A DNA stretch of 64,000 nucleotides, from the NCBI RefSeq assembly GCF_001644015.1, contig NZ_LUUI01000098.1, forward strand, positions 1 through 64,000, in the 5' to 3' direction. This document shows positions 37,156-46,077 of this stretch, piece by piece. The translations under genes were made by a program, and so were the position numbers. This DNA comes from Methylomonas lenta. Lineage in GTDB: Bacteria; Pseudomonadota; Gammaproteobacteria; Methylococcales; Methylomonadaceae. The notes beneath the pieces are model-generated. The model saw nothing but the letters and a program-made list of their open reading frames with translations. It was not told where the DNA came from and searched no databases. The number at the start of each line of letters is the position of its first letter. Positions within the stretch are counted from its first letter, which is position 1.

Positions 37156-37543
37156 AGGATTTCCTTGAAAAAAACTAAGGCATTGGGGCTATGCTAACGC
37201 GAAATTGCCTGACAAGCCTCTTGGCGTTTGCGTCATAGTTCAATTTTAGCTACCCAACTTGGATGGCATGAGGATTCAGGAGAAATATGTTTTTTTTGAT
37301 TTCGTGGGTTAAACTTTCCAGTAAATGACGATTCATCTGGCTAAATTGACTTAAATCAAGATGCACCGGTTTAAAAATTTTGCTGTTCAAGTCATAAACC
37401 AATTTAGATTTAACTCGCTAAATACAATTTAACCGCTGATATACTTGAATTCAAATGCACATCAGCATCACTCAACCTCCCATATAGACTGGAAACTGGT
37501 TTTTAGACCAGTTATAACCCTAAACTTACACACTGAACAGCCT
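37156..37543. other. Divergent promoter region of channel and RND operon
   Basis: 388 bases between divergently transcribed genes. It is AT-rich with no intact gene, clear palindrome or confident promoter. The RND adaptor frame extends back to 37445, but only through a TTG codon and polar non-family sequence, so I count it as noncoding. Confidence 0.5.
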
Positions 37544-38728
37544 ATGAAATTTATCACATCAAGTGGATATGGCTTGAATAAAAACCATCCACATAGCTTG
37601 AGCTTACTAGGTGTATCTGTTCTTGGGCTTATGCTGATGGCTGGTTGCAACAAAGCCGAAAAAGCGCCGCCACCGCCACCGCCCACAGTAATTGTCACGC
37701 AAGTCCAGCAACGCGATGTGCCGGTTCATCAGGAATGGATAGGCTCGCTTGATGGCATGGTGAATGCTCAAATTTTGGCCCAGGTGCCAGGTTATTTGTT
37801 GAAACAGAAATACCTGGAAGGTGGCCCGGTTAAAAAAGGTCAACTGCTGTATGAAATCGATCCACGGGTATTTCAAGCAACTTTGGATGGTGCGGTTAGC
37901 AATTTGGCCCGGCAAGAAGCGGTATTGAAAACCGCCCGTCTCGATCTGGCGCGGGTAGAACGCTTATTACCAGAGAAGGCTGTTAGTGTCCGCGACCGCG
38001 ATAATGCGGTCGGTCGTGAAGCTACCGCTCAAGCAGAAGTTTTGGTCGCCAAATCTGCTGTCGAAAATGCCCGACTTCAGTTGGGCTTCACTAAAATCCT
38101 TTCGCCCATCGATGGCATCGCTGGAATTTCGACTGCGCAAATTGGTGATTTGGTAGGGCCGGGCAGTGCTAACTTAGAGCTGACGAGCATTTCCCAGCTT
38201 GACCCGATCAAAGCATTTATTCCGATGAGTGAGCAGCAATACCTGCATTTTGCCCGGGAACGTTCGAACCAAGAGCAAGGACGCGAGAAGGCATCGATAC
38301 AACTCATATTAGCGGATGGCAGTACTTATCCAGCAGCAGGTCAGTTTTTCTTTGCCGGCCTTCAGGTCGATATTAAGACAGGCACTATTCAGGTGGCTAT
38401 TTTATTCCCTAACCCCACTAATTTACTGCGCCCTGGGCAATATGCCAGAGTACGAGCAGTCGTTGAACACAAACCAAACGCATTATTGGTTCCGCAACGT
38501 GCGGTTACAGAAATGCAAGGCCGTTTCTTAGTAGCTGTGGTGCATGCAGACAACACGGTAGAGATGCGTCAGGTGAAACCCTCTGTAACCATCGATGATA
38601 TGCAAGTGATCGATGAAGGCTTGAAGCTGGGGGAAAGCGTAATCGTAGAGGGTATACAAAAAGTACGCCCCGGCAGTAAAGTCGAGCCTAAACCCTTGTT
38701 AGCAGAATCTGCTAACGCAGTTAAGTAG
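37544..38728 (+). CDS. RND efflux periplasmic adaptor (MexA/AcrA type)
   Basis: A 394-residue membrane-fusion lipoprotein. A signal peptide ends in the lipobox LMAGC, followed by a run of six prolines. The lipoyl half-motifs (DGMVNAQILAQVPGYLLKQKYLEGGPVKKGQLLYEIDP and LGFTKILSPIDGIAG) and the barrel region VPQRAVTEMQGRFLVAVV follow. It links the inner-membrane pump to the outer-membrane channel. ATG 37544 places the signal peptide correctly, though no good ribosome site precedes it. The pump gene follows after 6 bases. No regulator gene lies beside the operon. Confidence 0.93.
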   Translation: MKFITSSGYGLNKNHPHSLSLLGVSVLGLMLMAGCNKAEKAPPPPPPTVIVTQVQQRDVPVHQEWIGSLDGMVNAQILAQVPGYLLKQKYLEGGPVKKGQLLYEIDPRVFQATLDGAVSNLARQEAVLKTARLDLARVERLLPEKAVSVRDRDNAVGREATAQAEVLVAKSAVENARLQLGFTKILSPIDGIAGISTAQIGDLVGPGSANLELTSISQLDPIKAFIPMSEQQYLHFARERSNQEQGREKASIQLILADGSTYPAAGQFFFAGLQVDIKTGTIQVAILFPNPTNLLRPGQYARVRAVVEHKPNALLVPQRAVTEMQGRFLVAVVHADNTVEMRQVKPSVTIDDMQVIDEGLKLGESVIVEGIQKVRPGSKVEPKPLLAESANAVK

Positions 38729-38734
38729 AGCAAC

Positions 38735-41700
38735 ATGGCTAAGTTTTTTATTAATCGACCAATTGTGGCCATTGTGATTGCCATTTTGATGGTGATCATT
38801 GGTTTGGTGTCCATGTCGCAACTGCCAATCGCGCAGTTTCCCGAGATTGCTCCGCCCGAGATTCAAGTCTCTACAACTTATACCGGTGCTGATGCTTTAA
38901 CCGTCGAGCAAGCGGTTGCCACCCCCATCGAACAGCAGATGTCCGGTGTGGATAACATGAATTACATGTATTCAATTAATGCCAGCAACGGTCAGATGAC
39001 GTTACGGGTTAATTTTGATGTGGCGACCGACCCGAATATCGACCAGGTTTTGACGCAAATGCGCAAATCCCAGGCCGAATCGCAATTGCCGCAGGACGTA
39101 CGCAATTATGGTGTGAATGTCGTGAAATCGACCTCGTCGCCGTTGATTATGTTTGCGCTCTATTCGCCCAAGGGTAGTTACGACAATATTTTTCTGGCCA
39201 ATTACGCCTATATCAACATCAACGATCAGATGACGCGGGTTAAGGGGATTGCCAGCGTGTCGGTATTTGGTGCTGGGCAATATGCGATGCGTATTTGGGT
39301 GAAGCCTGATCAACTAGCTAAATTGGACATCACTATTCCGGAGATTATCAGCGCTGTGCAGGCGCAAAATAACGTCAATCCGGCCGGCAAAGTCGGTGGT
39401 GAGCCGGTACCACCAGGACAGGATTTTACTTATACGGTAAGAGCGCAAGGGCGTCTGCAAACTGAAGAGGAATTTGGCAATATCGTGCTGCGCGCAGAGC
39501 CTAACGGCTCCATCGTGCGTATTAAGGATGTCGGCCGTATAGAACTTGGTGCGCAAACTTACGACATGATCGGTCGTCTTAATGGTAAACCTGCGGCATT
39601 GATTGCGCTATATCAGTTGCCGGGTACTAATGCCATTGACGCGGCTGATGGTGCTAAAAAAGCCATGGAGGAATTGAAAACCCGTTTTCCTGACGACATG
39701 GATTATGTGGTTGCACTGGATACCACGCTGTCGGTCACCGAGGGTATTACCGAGATTGTGCATACATTGGTTGAGGCATTGGTGCTGGTTATCGTGGTGG
39801 TGTTCCTGTTTCTGCAAGGCTGGCGCCCCACCTTGATTCCGCTGCTGGCAGTACCGGTTTCCCTGATCGGTACCTTTATGTTATTCCCGGTGCTTGGGTT
39901 TTCCATCAATACCTTATCTTTGTTTGGTTTGGTATTGGCGATTGGCTTGGTGGTTGATGATCCCATCGTGGTGGTCGAATCGGTTGAACATCATATTTCT
40001 AAGGGACTAAGTCCCAAAGAAGCTACGTTGAAAACCATGCAGGAGGTAACCGGACCCATTATTGGTACCTCGCTGGCATTGATCGCGGTGTTTATGCCGA
40101 CGGTGTTCATACCGGGTATTACCGGAAAACTTTATCAGCAATTTGCGGTTACTGTTGGGGTATCAGTGATCATTTCCACCTTCAATTCACTGTCGTTGAG
40201 CCCGGCTTTGGCAGCGTTGATTTTAAAGCCCAAAGTGCGAGGCACAGGGCCAATGCAAACATTTTATGACGGCTTTAATCGCTGGTTTGGTCGCGCTAAC
40301 GATGGGTATGTCAGTTTTACTTCGGTTCTGATTAGAAAAATGCTGTTGAGCATGATTTTTCTGGCCGTTCTGGCGCTGACGGCAGGTGGGCTGGGTAAAA
40401 GCGTACCGATGGGCTTTTTACCGGATGAAGATCAGGGCTATCTGTATGCCGGCATTCAATTACCCAATGTTTCTTCGTTACAACGCACCGATCAGGCGAC
40501 GAAAGATGTCGAGGAAATTCTGAAAAACACCCCCGGTGTTGCCAACTACTCTTCGGTTATTGGCTATAACATGCTAAGCCAGGCTAATACGACCTATAAC
40601 GCTTTCTTCTTTATTTCGTTAAAAAACTGGGCGGAACGTACCAAGCCTGAGGAACAATACGAAGCCATCAAAGCGCATTTGAATAAAGCTATGGCTAATA
40701 TACCGGAAGCGATAGGTTTTGCCTTTCCGCCACCGGCGATTCCTGGCGTGGGTACTTCGGGCGGCGTGAGTATGGTGTTAGAAGATCGGGCCGGTAAGGA
40801 TGTGGCATTTCTGGCCGAAAATACCGAAAAATTTATCGCAGCCGCTAAAAGTCGTCCGGAAATTGCGCGGGTGATGACGACTGCATTACCATCGGTCCCA
40901 CAGATTTTTGTCGATGTAGATAGAGATAAGGTGCTTAAGCAGGGCGTGTCATTATCTGATGTTTATAAGACCTTACAAGCCTATATGGGGAGTGGTTTTA
41001 TTAACTATTTCAACCGCTTCGGCCGACAATGGCAGACCTATGTGCAGGCGGAGGGTGAGTATCGTAAGGATACCAAATCCTTAGGTCAGTTTTATGTGCG
41101 TAACAATGCCGGTGATACTGTGCCATTGGCGGCGTTGACCAGTATCAGCAAGACAGAAGGGCCGGAATTTACCATGCGGTTTAACCAATTCCGTAGTCAG
41201 CAGCTAAGTGTGTCTGCCAATCCGGGCTTTAGTTCGGCGCAGGTGATGCAAGCTTTGGAGGCTGTGTTTGCTGAAACCATGCCCAGCGACATGGGTTACG
41301 ATTATATCGGCATGAGTTTTCAGGAAAAACAGGCACAAGAAGGCGTTTCTCCCGCTATGGTTTTCGCCTTTGCCATATTCTGCGTGTTCCTGATTCTAGC
41401 TGCGCTGTATGAAAGCTGGAGTCTGCCTTTTAGTGTATTGCTGGGGACACCAATCGCAATTTTTGGTGCTTTTGCCGGATTGATGATTGGTCACTATGAA
41501 AACAATATCTACGCCCAAATTGGTTTGGTGATGTTGATTGGTCTTGCCGCCAAGAACGCTATTTTGATTGTTGAATTCGCCAAAATGGGGGTGGAAGAAG
41601 GTAAAACCATCTACGAAGCGGCCATCGAAGCGGCACGTTTACGCTTGCGCCCCATCATGATGACGGCCTTATCGTTTATTTTTGGTTGTATACCACTAGC

Positions 41701-41887
41701 AATTGCCAGTGGTGCCGGTGGCTTGTCGCGTCAAGTTATGGGTTATACGGTGATTGGCGGTATGTTGGCCGCCACAACCATTGCTATTTTTATCGTGCCG
41801 GTGCTTTTTTATGCAGTGGAAACCCTAACTAAGCGCAAAACTACCGAAGAAGCTAAATCAGCAACGGAGGACGACGCGAATGAATAA
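38735..41887 (+). CDS. RND efflux pump permease (MexB/AcrB, HAE1 family)
   Basis: A 1050-residue inner-membrane pump, driven by protons. It begins MAKFFINRPIVAIVIAILM, has the helix-4 motif GLVLAIGLVVDDPIVVVESVEHH with the paired Asp residues (DD), and the helix-10 region GLAAKNAILIVEFA with its key Lys. Length is exactly in the hydrophobic-drug exporter class. Substrates are unknown; multidrug or solvent export is the usual role. Its stop overlaps the channel gene by 8 bases. Confidence 0.96.
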   Translation: MAKFFINRPIVAIVIAILMVIIGLVSMSQLPIAQFPEIAPPEIQVSTTYTGADALTVEQAVATPIEQQMSGVDNMNYMYSINASNGQMTLRVNFDVATDPNIDQVLTQMRKSQAESQLPQDVRNYGVNVVKSTSSPLIMFALYSPKGSYDNIFLANYAYININDQMTRVKGIASVSVFGAGQYAMRIWVKPDQLAKLDITIPEIISAVQAQNNVNPAGKVGGEPVPPGQDFTYTVRAQGRLQTEEEFGNIVLRAEPNGSIVRIKDVGRIELGAQTYDMIGRLNGKPAALIALYQLPGTNAIDAADGAKKAMEELKTRFPDDMDYVVALDTTLSVTEGITEIVHTLVEALVLVIVVVFLFLQGWRPTLIPLLAVPVSLIGTFMLFPVLGFSINTLSLFGLVLAIGLVVDDPIVVVESVEHHISKGLSPKEATLKTMQEVTGPIIGTSLALIAVFMPTVFIPGITGKLYQQFAVTVGVSVIISTFNSLSLSPALAALILKPKVRGTGPMQTFYDGFNRWFGRANDGYVSFTSVLIRKMLLSMIFLAVLALTAGGLGKSVPMGFLPDEDQGYLYAGIQLPNVSSLQRTDQATKDVEEILKNTPGVANYSSVIGYNMLSQANTTYNAFFFISLKNWAERTKPEEQYEAIKAHLNKAMANIPEAIGFAFPPPAIPGVGTSGGVSMVLEDRAGKDVAFLAENTEKFIAAAKSRPEIARVMTTALPSVPQIFVDVDRDKVLKQGVSLSDVYKTLQAYMGSGFINYFNRFGRQWQTYVQAEGEYRKDTKSLGQFYVRNNAGDTVPLAALTSISKTEGPEFTMRFNQFRSQQLSVSANPGFSSAQVMQALEAVFAETMPSDMGYDYIGMSFQEKQAQEGVSPAMVFAFAIFCVFLILAALYESWSLPFSVLLGTPIAIFGAFAGLMIGHYENNIYAQIGLVMLIGLAAKNAILIVEFAKMGVEEGKTIYEAAIEAARLRLRPIMMTALSFIFGCIPLAIASGAGGLSRQVMGYTVIGGMLAATTIAIFIVPVLFYAVETLTKRKTTEEAKSATEDDANE

Positions 41888-43316
41888 GTTGACTGCTTTT
41901 GCATTAGCGCTGAGTTTGACTGGTTGCTTTACCGTTGGCCCCGATTACGAAAAGCCACAAATCGAAGCCCCCAAACAATGGCGTTTTGCTGCTAAAGATG
42001 TGCGCGACACTGCCAACTTACCTTGGTGGGAGCAATTACAGGATCCAGTTTTAAATCGGTTGGTGGAGCAAGCGTTACAGAATAATCTGGATCTTAAAAT
42101 TGCCATTGCCAACGTCGAACAATTTATGGGGGTATACGGATCCACTCGCGCTAGTTTGTTTCCGCAAATATTTGGCCAGGCCAGCTATGACCGTATCCAA
42201 ACGAGTAGTCAATCACTCGGGTTAGGCGATAGTTTATCCGACAATGGCTCGGCTCGGCTCGGTGCCTCAATGTTTTGGGAGTTGGATGTTTGGGGGCAGT
42301 TACGTCGTGCCAAGGAAGCAGCGCGCGCCGACTTGTTAGCTCAGGAGTCTGTGCGTAATACTGTTGTACTGACCTTGGTCAGCTCGGTTGCGCAAACTTA
42401 TATCACTTTACGCAGCCTGGACAGTAATCTGGAAATTACCCGGAATACAGTTGAAGCCCTGACTGAGGAAAATCGCATTGCGAAAGCCCGTTTTGCTGCC
42501 GGTTTTTCGTCGGAAATTGAGGTTAGCCAATCTGATTCTGAATTGGAGCGACGTCGAGCCCTGATCCCCCTCTATGAACACCAGGTTGCCCAGGCTGAGA
42601 ATGCACTTAGTGTATTGTTGGGCAGGCCTCCCGGTGCTATTGAACGTGGTTTGAGTTTAGATGAATTAGTCCCGCCGGCAGTACCGGCCGGTTTACCTTC
42701 CGAGCTTTTGTTACGCCGACCGGATATCCAACAGTCTGAACAGAATCTGATTGCAGCTAATGCTCGTATTGGCGTGGCGCGTGGTGAATATTTTCCTAAA
42801 GTGACTATCAGTGGTGATGTCGGTCAGGCCAGTATGGAAATTGCACAATTATTTGTTCCTGGCGCTAATTTTTGGACGATTGGCAGCCGTTTGCTAGGGC
42901 CAATATTTACCGCCGGCAGAGTCGCTGGTCAGGTTCAAACAGCCGAAGCGGCGCAACAGGCGGCATTAGCCAGTTATCAAAAAGCTATTCTTACGAGTTT
43001 TCGCGAGTTTGAAGATGGTTTGATTGTTAGTGAAAAATCCAATGAAAGCCAAGTTTCTCAGGCAAAGCGGGTTGAGGCTTTACAAAACTATTTACGCCTG
43101 TCTCATTTACGCTACGATGAAGGCTATTCCTCATATCTTGAAGTTCTAGATGCCTTACGGCAGTATTACGAAGGGCAAATCGATCTGGTAACGGCGCGCA
43201 ATGACACTTTTGTGGCACTGATTCAACTGTATCGTGCCATGGGTGGCGGTTGGATTGTGCCGGCTGAACAAAAGGCGCTAGTACCAGAGCCCAAGGAAGC
43301 CAGCTTTTTTCCATAG
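41880..43316 (+). CDS. Outer-membrane efflux channel (OprM/NodT family)
   Basis: A 478-residue outer-membrane lipoprotein of the TolC-like class. The signal peptide ends with lipobox SLTGC, followed by FTVGPDYEKP, the family hallmark. Two repeats of the channel domain are present (LDLKIAIANVEQFMG and the LLRRPDIQQSEQNLIAANARIGVARGEYFPKV block). It completes the tripartite pump. The ATG lies 8 bases inside the pump gene. Coding ends at 43316 without a clear terminator. Confidence 0.94.
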   Translation: MNKLTAFALALSLTGCFTVGPDYEKPQIEAPKQWRFAAKDVRDTANLPWWEQLQDPVLNRLVEQALQNNLDLKIAIANVEQFMGVYGSTRASLFPQIFGQASYDRIQTSSQSLGLGDSLSDNGSARLGASMFWELDVWGQLRRAKEAARADLLAQESVRNTVVLTLVSSVAQTYITLRSLDSNLEITRNTVEALTEENRIAKARFAAGFSSEIEVSQSDSELERRRALIPLYEHQVAQAENALSVLLGRPPGAIERGLSLDELVPPAVPAGLPSELLLRRPDIQQSEQNLIAANARIGVARGEYFPKVTISGDVGQASMEIAQLFVPGANFWTIGSRLLGPIFTAGRVAGQVQTAEAAQQAALASYQKAILTSFREFEDGLIVSEKSNESQVSQAKRVEALQNYLRLSHLRYDEGYSSYLEVLDALRQYYEGQIDLVTARNDTFVALIQLYRAMGGGWIVPAEQKALVPEPKEASFFP

Positions 43317-43655
43317 TCTATTACAGTCACTTTCTCATCATTAAATCTGCGGTTGAGTAGCAATCGGCCGCAACGCTATAGGATTAATCCAGAAATTAAT
43401 ATGCATCAAATCAATCAATCCCTAGTCAGCCCAAGGATTCGGTGATTCCCGATGATTTACCGGCAATAGGCATCCTGGCTACTGCTGGTTTGATGATGTG
43501 TTATGTCAGGCCGAGCGACTGGAAATAGCGGAAAGTGATCAAGCTTTGATAATCAGCATTTTAAGCAATCTGACTATTCATGACATTCTTCACGGATTAT
43601 TGCTCGATAAATCGTTAATCTTTTAGCCCATGCAAACGTATTGGAGGTAATTGTC
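43317..43655. other. Degraded stretch with a possible DUF1232 fragment
   Basis: About 340 bases with no intact gene. A short frame beginning near 43430 reads SVIPDDLPAIGILATAGLMM, which resembles the core of DUF1232 (YkvA) proteins, and the codons before it are in another frame after a stop at 43443-43445. This may be a worn gene remnant. The match is short and I would not build on it. Confidence 0.3.
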
Positions 43656-43943
43656 ATGTACACAGCTGCAATTGATGGAAATGTGCTAAACGGCTTATTC
43701 GATAACCAAAAAAAGCTAGACGATCTATTTGATTCGATCTTCGACGACGATAATTATTTTATCAGTAGCGTCTCGTCTGCATCGTCCGCGGAAAGTCGCT
43801 ACTCTACTGAGTACCAATGTTCGCCCAGCCCTGGCCGGGTGACAGAAGCGCTTTTGGAGATGAAGAATCGGTCCCCCTACTTTTTCATGTTGCCGATTGC
43901 ATTGGAAGTTGCGGTCATTTATTTTGTGGTTGCCAATCTATTC
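43656..43943 (+). CDS. Small tail-anchored-like membrane protein
   Basis: A 95-residue protein (allowing for the stop at 43944-43946) that I do not recognise. The first ~65 residues are acidic and Ser-rich (KKLDDLFDSIFDDDNYF). The last 20 (FFMLPIALEVAVIYFVVANLF) form one hydrophobic helix at the very end, as in tail-anchored proteins. ATG 43656 has TGGAGGT 7-13 bases upstream, a good ribosome site. Start at 43641 in the same frame is less likely. It is alone between degraded regions. Confidence 0.55.
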
Positions 43944-44072
43944 TGATGCGTTTGCGCTGGATTATCAGTCGATCGGCAAAAAATCGCATATAGACAGTAT
44001 TGCCGTAGCAGCGATTCAGATCCTGCTACTTTCGTGGCCAAGCTCAAAATTGGGTTTGATGGGAGGCGTGAT

Positions 44073-44153
44073 ATGTCCGCATTACTGATTATTTGCAGCC
44101 TTTCGATACTGGCTGTAATTGATCGCCTGTCGATATTCAACCGCGAACTGTGA
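44073..44153 (+). CDS. 26-residue hydrophobic peptide
   Basis: ATG 44073 follows GGGAGG at 44061-44066 with a normal gap and opens a frame of 26 codons. The first 15 residues (MSALLIICSLSILAV) would cross a membrane, and a polar tail follows (IDRLSIFNREL). Good ribosome site and coherent hydrophobic content support it. It is too short for homology to say more. The rest of 43947-44273 holds nothing else I can support. Confidence 0.35.
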   Translation: MSALLIICSLSILAVIDRLSIFNREL

Positions 44154-44273
44154 AGCATTTTACAAATGCCAAAATCCTCTAAATATCGATTAGTATTTTG
44201 GAAGCTTGATAACAGAATTTTGATTCAATTTTGCTTTAATTGACGTCGCGAAAAAAAATATATGGAGTCGATC

Positions 44274-44444
44274 ATGAATGCAAAAAAATCACAAAATACC
44301 CGGAAAGATTTACACCGCGATACCTGCGGCCACCCCTCATTTACGCGTCAGTTCGTCATGGGTGAACCCACTCAAGAATACATCTGTGCTCATTGTGGCA
44401 AGTCAATGGCTTCAATATTGGGCTCACAACAGATGAGACATTGA
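44274..44444 (+). CDS. Small zinc-ribbon-like protein
   Basis: A 56-residue protein with paired cysteines: a CGH near the start and CAHCGK late (ICAHCGKSMASI). Two Cys/His knuckles of this kind could hold a zinc ion. No family named. ATG 44274 is preceded by GGAG at 44265-44268 and is preferred to an in-frame ATG at 44262. It lies 24 bases upstream of the host-attachment-like gene on the same strand, so the two may be expressed together. Confidence 0.5.
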   Translation: MNAKKSQNTRKDLHRDTCGHPSFTRQFVMGEPTQEYICAHCGKSMASILGSQQMRH

Positions 44445-44468
44445 TGCAATCCTCATGGAGGAAGCTTT

Positions 44469-44885
44469 ATGTTATGTACCTGGATTGTAGTAGCAGATAG
44501 CAGTAGGGCACGGTTTTTCTCTATGAAAAGCCGCTTGGACCCATTAACAGAGATTCAATGTATGTCACACCTTGAAAGCAGAGGGCATGCTTATGATGAT
44601 TTTGATGAATACCATGGCAATCTTGGTCAAGGTGTCCATACTTTTGAAACACATAGTGACCTGAAACAAAGTGAGGCAGATGTTTTTGCCAAACAAATTG
44701 CCGATAGGCTAGAACAAGGCCGAGTGAAACATGAGTTTAATAATTTGATTTTAGTAGCGCCACCGGCATTTCTAGGTGCATTGCGTCACGGTATTAACGA
44801 TCATGTGTTTGATTACATTAGTGAGTCGTTGGATAAAAATTTAGTCGTGGAACGCGAGGAAGTCATTCGTCATCATCTTTTCTGA
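44469..44885 (+). CDS. Host attachment family protein (baeRF-like)
   Basis: A 138-residue protein of the host attachment family described from Agrobacterium. Signs are TWIVVADSSRARFFSM at the start, SDLKQSEADVFAKQIADRLEQGR in the middle, and LVAPPAFLGALRHGI followed by VVEREEVIRHHLF. The fold is related to release-factor eRF1 domain 2 (baeRF), but the molecular task is unclear. Length is normal. A ribosome site (GAGGAAG) lies before the ATG. Confidence 0.85.
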   Translation: MLCTWIVVADSSRARFFSMKSRLDPLTEIQCMSHLESRGHAYDDFDEYHGNLGQGVHTFETHSDLKQSEADVFAKQIADRLEQGRVKHEFNNLILVAPPAFLGALRHGINDHVFDYISESLDKNLVVEREEVIRHHLF

Positions 44886-45036
44886 TTTCTTTGTATCGAG
44901 ATTGGCGCATTTACAGTTTCGGTCAATTTGTGGCATTCAGCTTGTTGAAAACCGTTAAAAATGGGTGACGGAACTATGAGTATAAACAGGCCATTCGACA
45001 AAATGACAGTTGTTCGATTTGGCCTGATTATGTCTC

Positions 45037-45175
45037 TTAGAATTTAGCCCACTCATCAATATGGGTGGGTTTGCCAAAATAATAGCCTTGAAAACCTTGG
45101 GAGCCATGTCTGATTAAAATATCACATTGTTCTTGTGTCTCTCCCGACTGCGTTGGTTTTAACGCCTTTTTTGAT
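45037..45175 (-). pseudogene. C-terminal fragment of an EAL-domain protein
   Basis: On the minus strand the last ~39 codons read TQEQCDILIRHGSQGFQGYYFGKPTH in phase with a TAA at 45037. This is the end of an EAL (c-di-GMP phosphodiesterase) domain: GVET-type, QGYYFGKP and an acidic tail. Just upstream a GVKT word lies in another frame. The remainder of the domain is missing, so this is a leftover of a gene cut away by transposon activity beside it. Confidence 0.8.
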
Positions 45176-45209
45176 TGAAAGTCAGTTCTAAAATTGAGAA
45201 CAATCCATT

Positions 45210-45685
45210 TTATTCATGCTCGTCTGTTTCTACCCTTTCAATAATGGGTTGTGGCTGTTTAGTCGATTCTCTGGACTGGATGCGCTGTTTGGCAATGGCA
45301 CTGCTTTGCTTAAAGCGGAAAGAATCATTGCCGGTTTAGATGATATGGCAATGATGTGTCAGACGACCCAGTAACGCTGTGGTCAAGTTGGTGATAATGA
45401 TGCTGGTGCGTTCATACAGCTTTGAAAGTAAATGGAATAGTAATGCACCACCGGCCTGTGAAAAGGGTAAATAACCCAATTCATCCAGAATCACCAAATC
45501 AACCGACATCAGACTGAGCGCCAAGCGACCTTGTTTGCCAGCGGCTTTCTCCAGCCCCAAGGCATTGACCAATTCAAAGGTGGAATACCCACAGGGCATA
45601 AATAGAAGCGGACACGTTTGCCATGATGCTGAATGCCGGAAACACTCAGGGCTGTGGCGATATGGGTTTTGCCGGTACCGGTGAC
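45210..45685 (-). pseudogene. istB: Broken IS21-family IstB ATPase
   Basis: Minus-strand remains of the IS21 helper ATPase. Walker A GTGKTHIATAL is at 45679-45647. A frameshift lies near 45600, then VDLVILDELGYLPFSQAGGALLFHL and YERTSIIIT follow. The segment before TTALLGRLTHH (normally ~14 residues ending in GDAKM) is missing. An in-frame TAA (45336-45338) replaces the usual Glu in HII(E)TGNDSFRFK; the true end is TAA 45210. The N-terminal ~90 residues are gone. Three or more lesions make it dead. Confidence 0.85.
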
Positions 45686-45913
45686 TTGCCCATCGACAAC
45701 AACCCGGTGGAAAACGCCATTCACCTCATTGCACTGGGCAAAAAAACTGGCTATTCGCCGGCTCCGAGCGCGCCGGCCAACGTGCAGCGGTTATTCAAAC
45801 CTTGTTGGGCACCGCCAAACTTAATGGCCTTGACCCTTATGCGTGGCTAAAAGATACCCTGGAAAAACTCCCCACTTGGCCAAACAGCCGCATCGACGAA
45901 CTCCTGCCTTTCC
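45686..45913 (+). pseudogene. Fragment of IS66-family transposase (TnpC C-terminus)
   Basis: Plus-strand sequence reads PIDNNPVENAIHLIALGKK, then, after a one-base shift in a run of seven As near 45738, NWLFAGSERAGQRAAVIQTLLGTAKLNGLDPYAWL and ending SRIDELLPF. This is the C-terminal portion of IS66 transposases. It abuts the istB wreck head to head (opposite strands), so two different insertion elements collided here. No ends or target repeats of IS66 were identified. Confidence 0.85.
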
Positions 45914-46077
45914 CCTATAATCACAGCAGAATACGTGGATTACCTGGTCAATTTTCGATCGGCGCCAACACTTCTAATCTTGCGCTAATTAAAGTGCATT
46001 ATTGTCGTCGATTTGCTTTATCAATTTCGGGAAGTTGTTTTTGACAATATCCATAACTGCCAGTTGTGCTACTGCAA

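Noticed and set aside
37445-37543. 33-residue extension of the RND adaptor
   Set aside because: It begins with TTG without a ribosome site and would put the lipoprotein signal peptide inside the protein.
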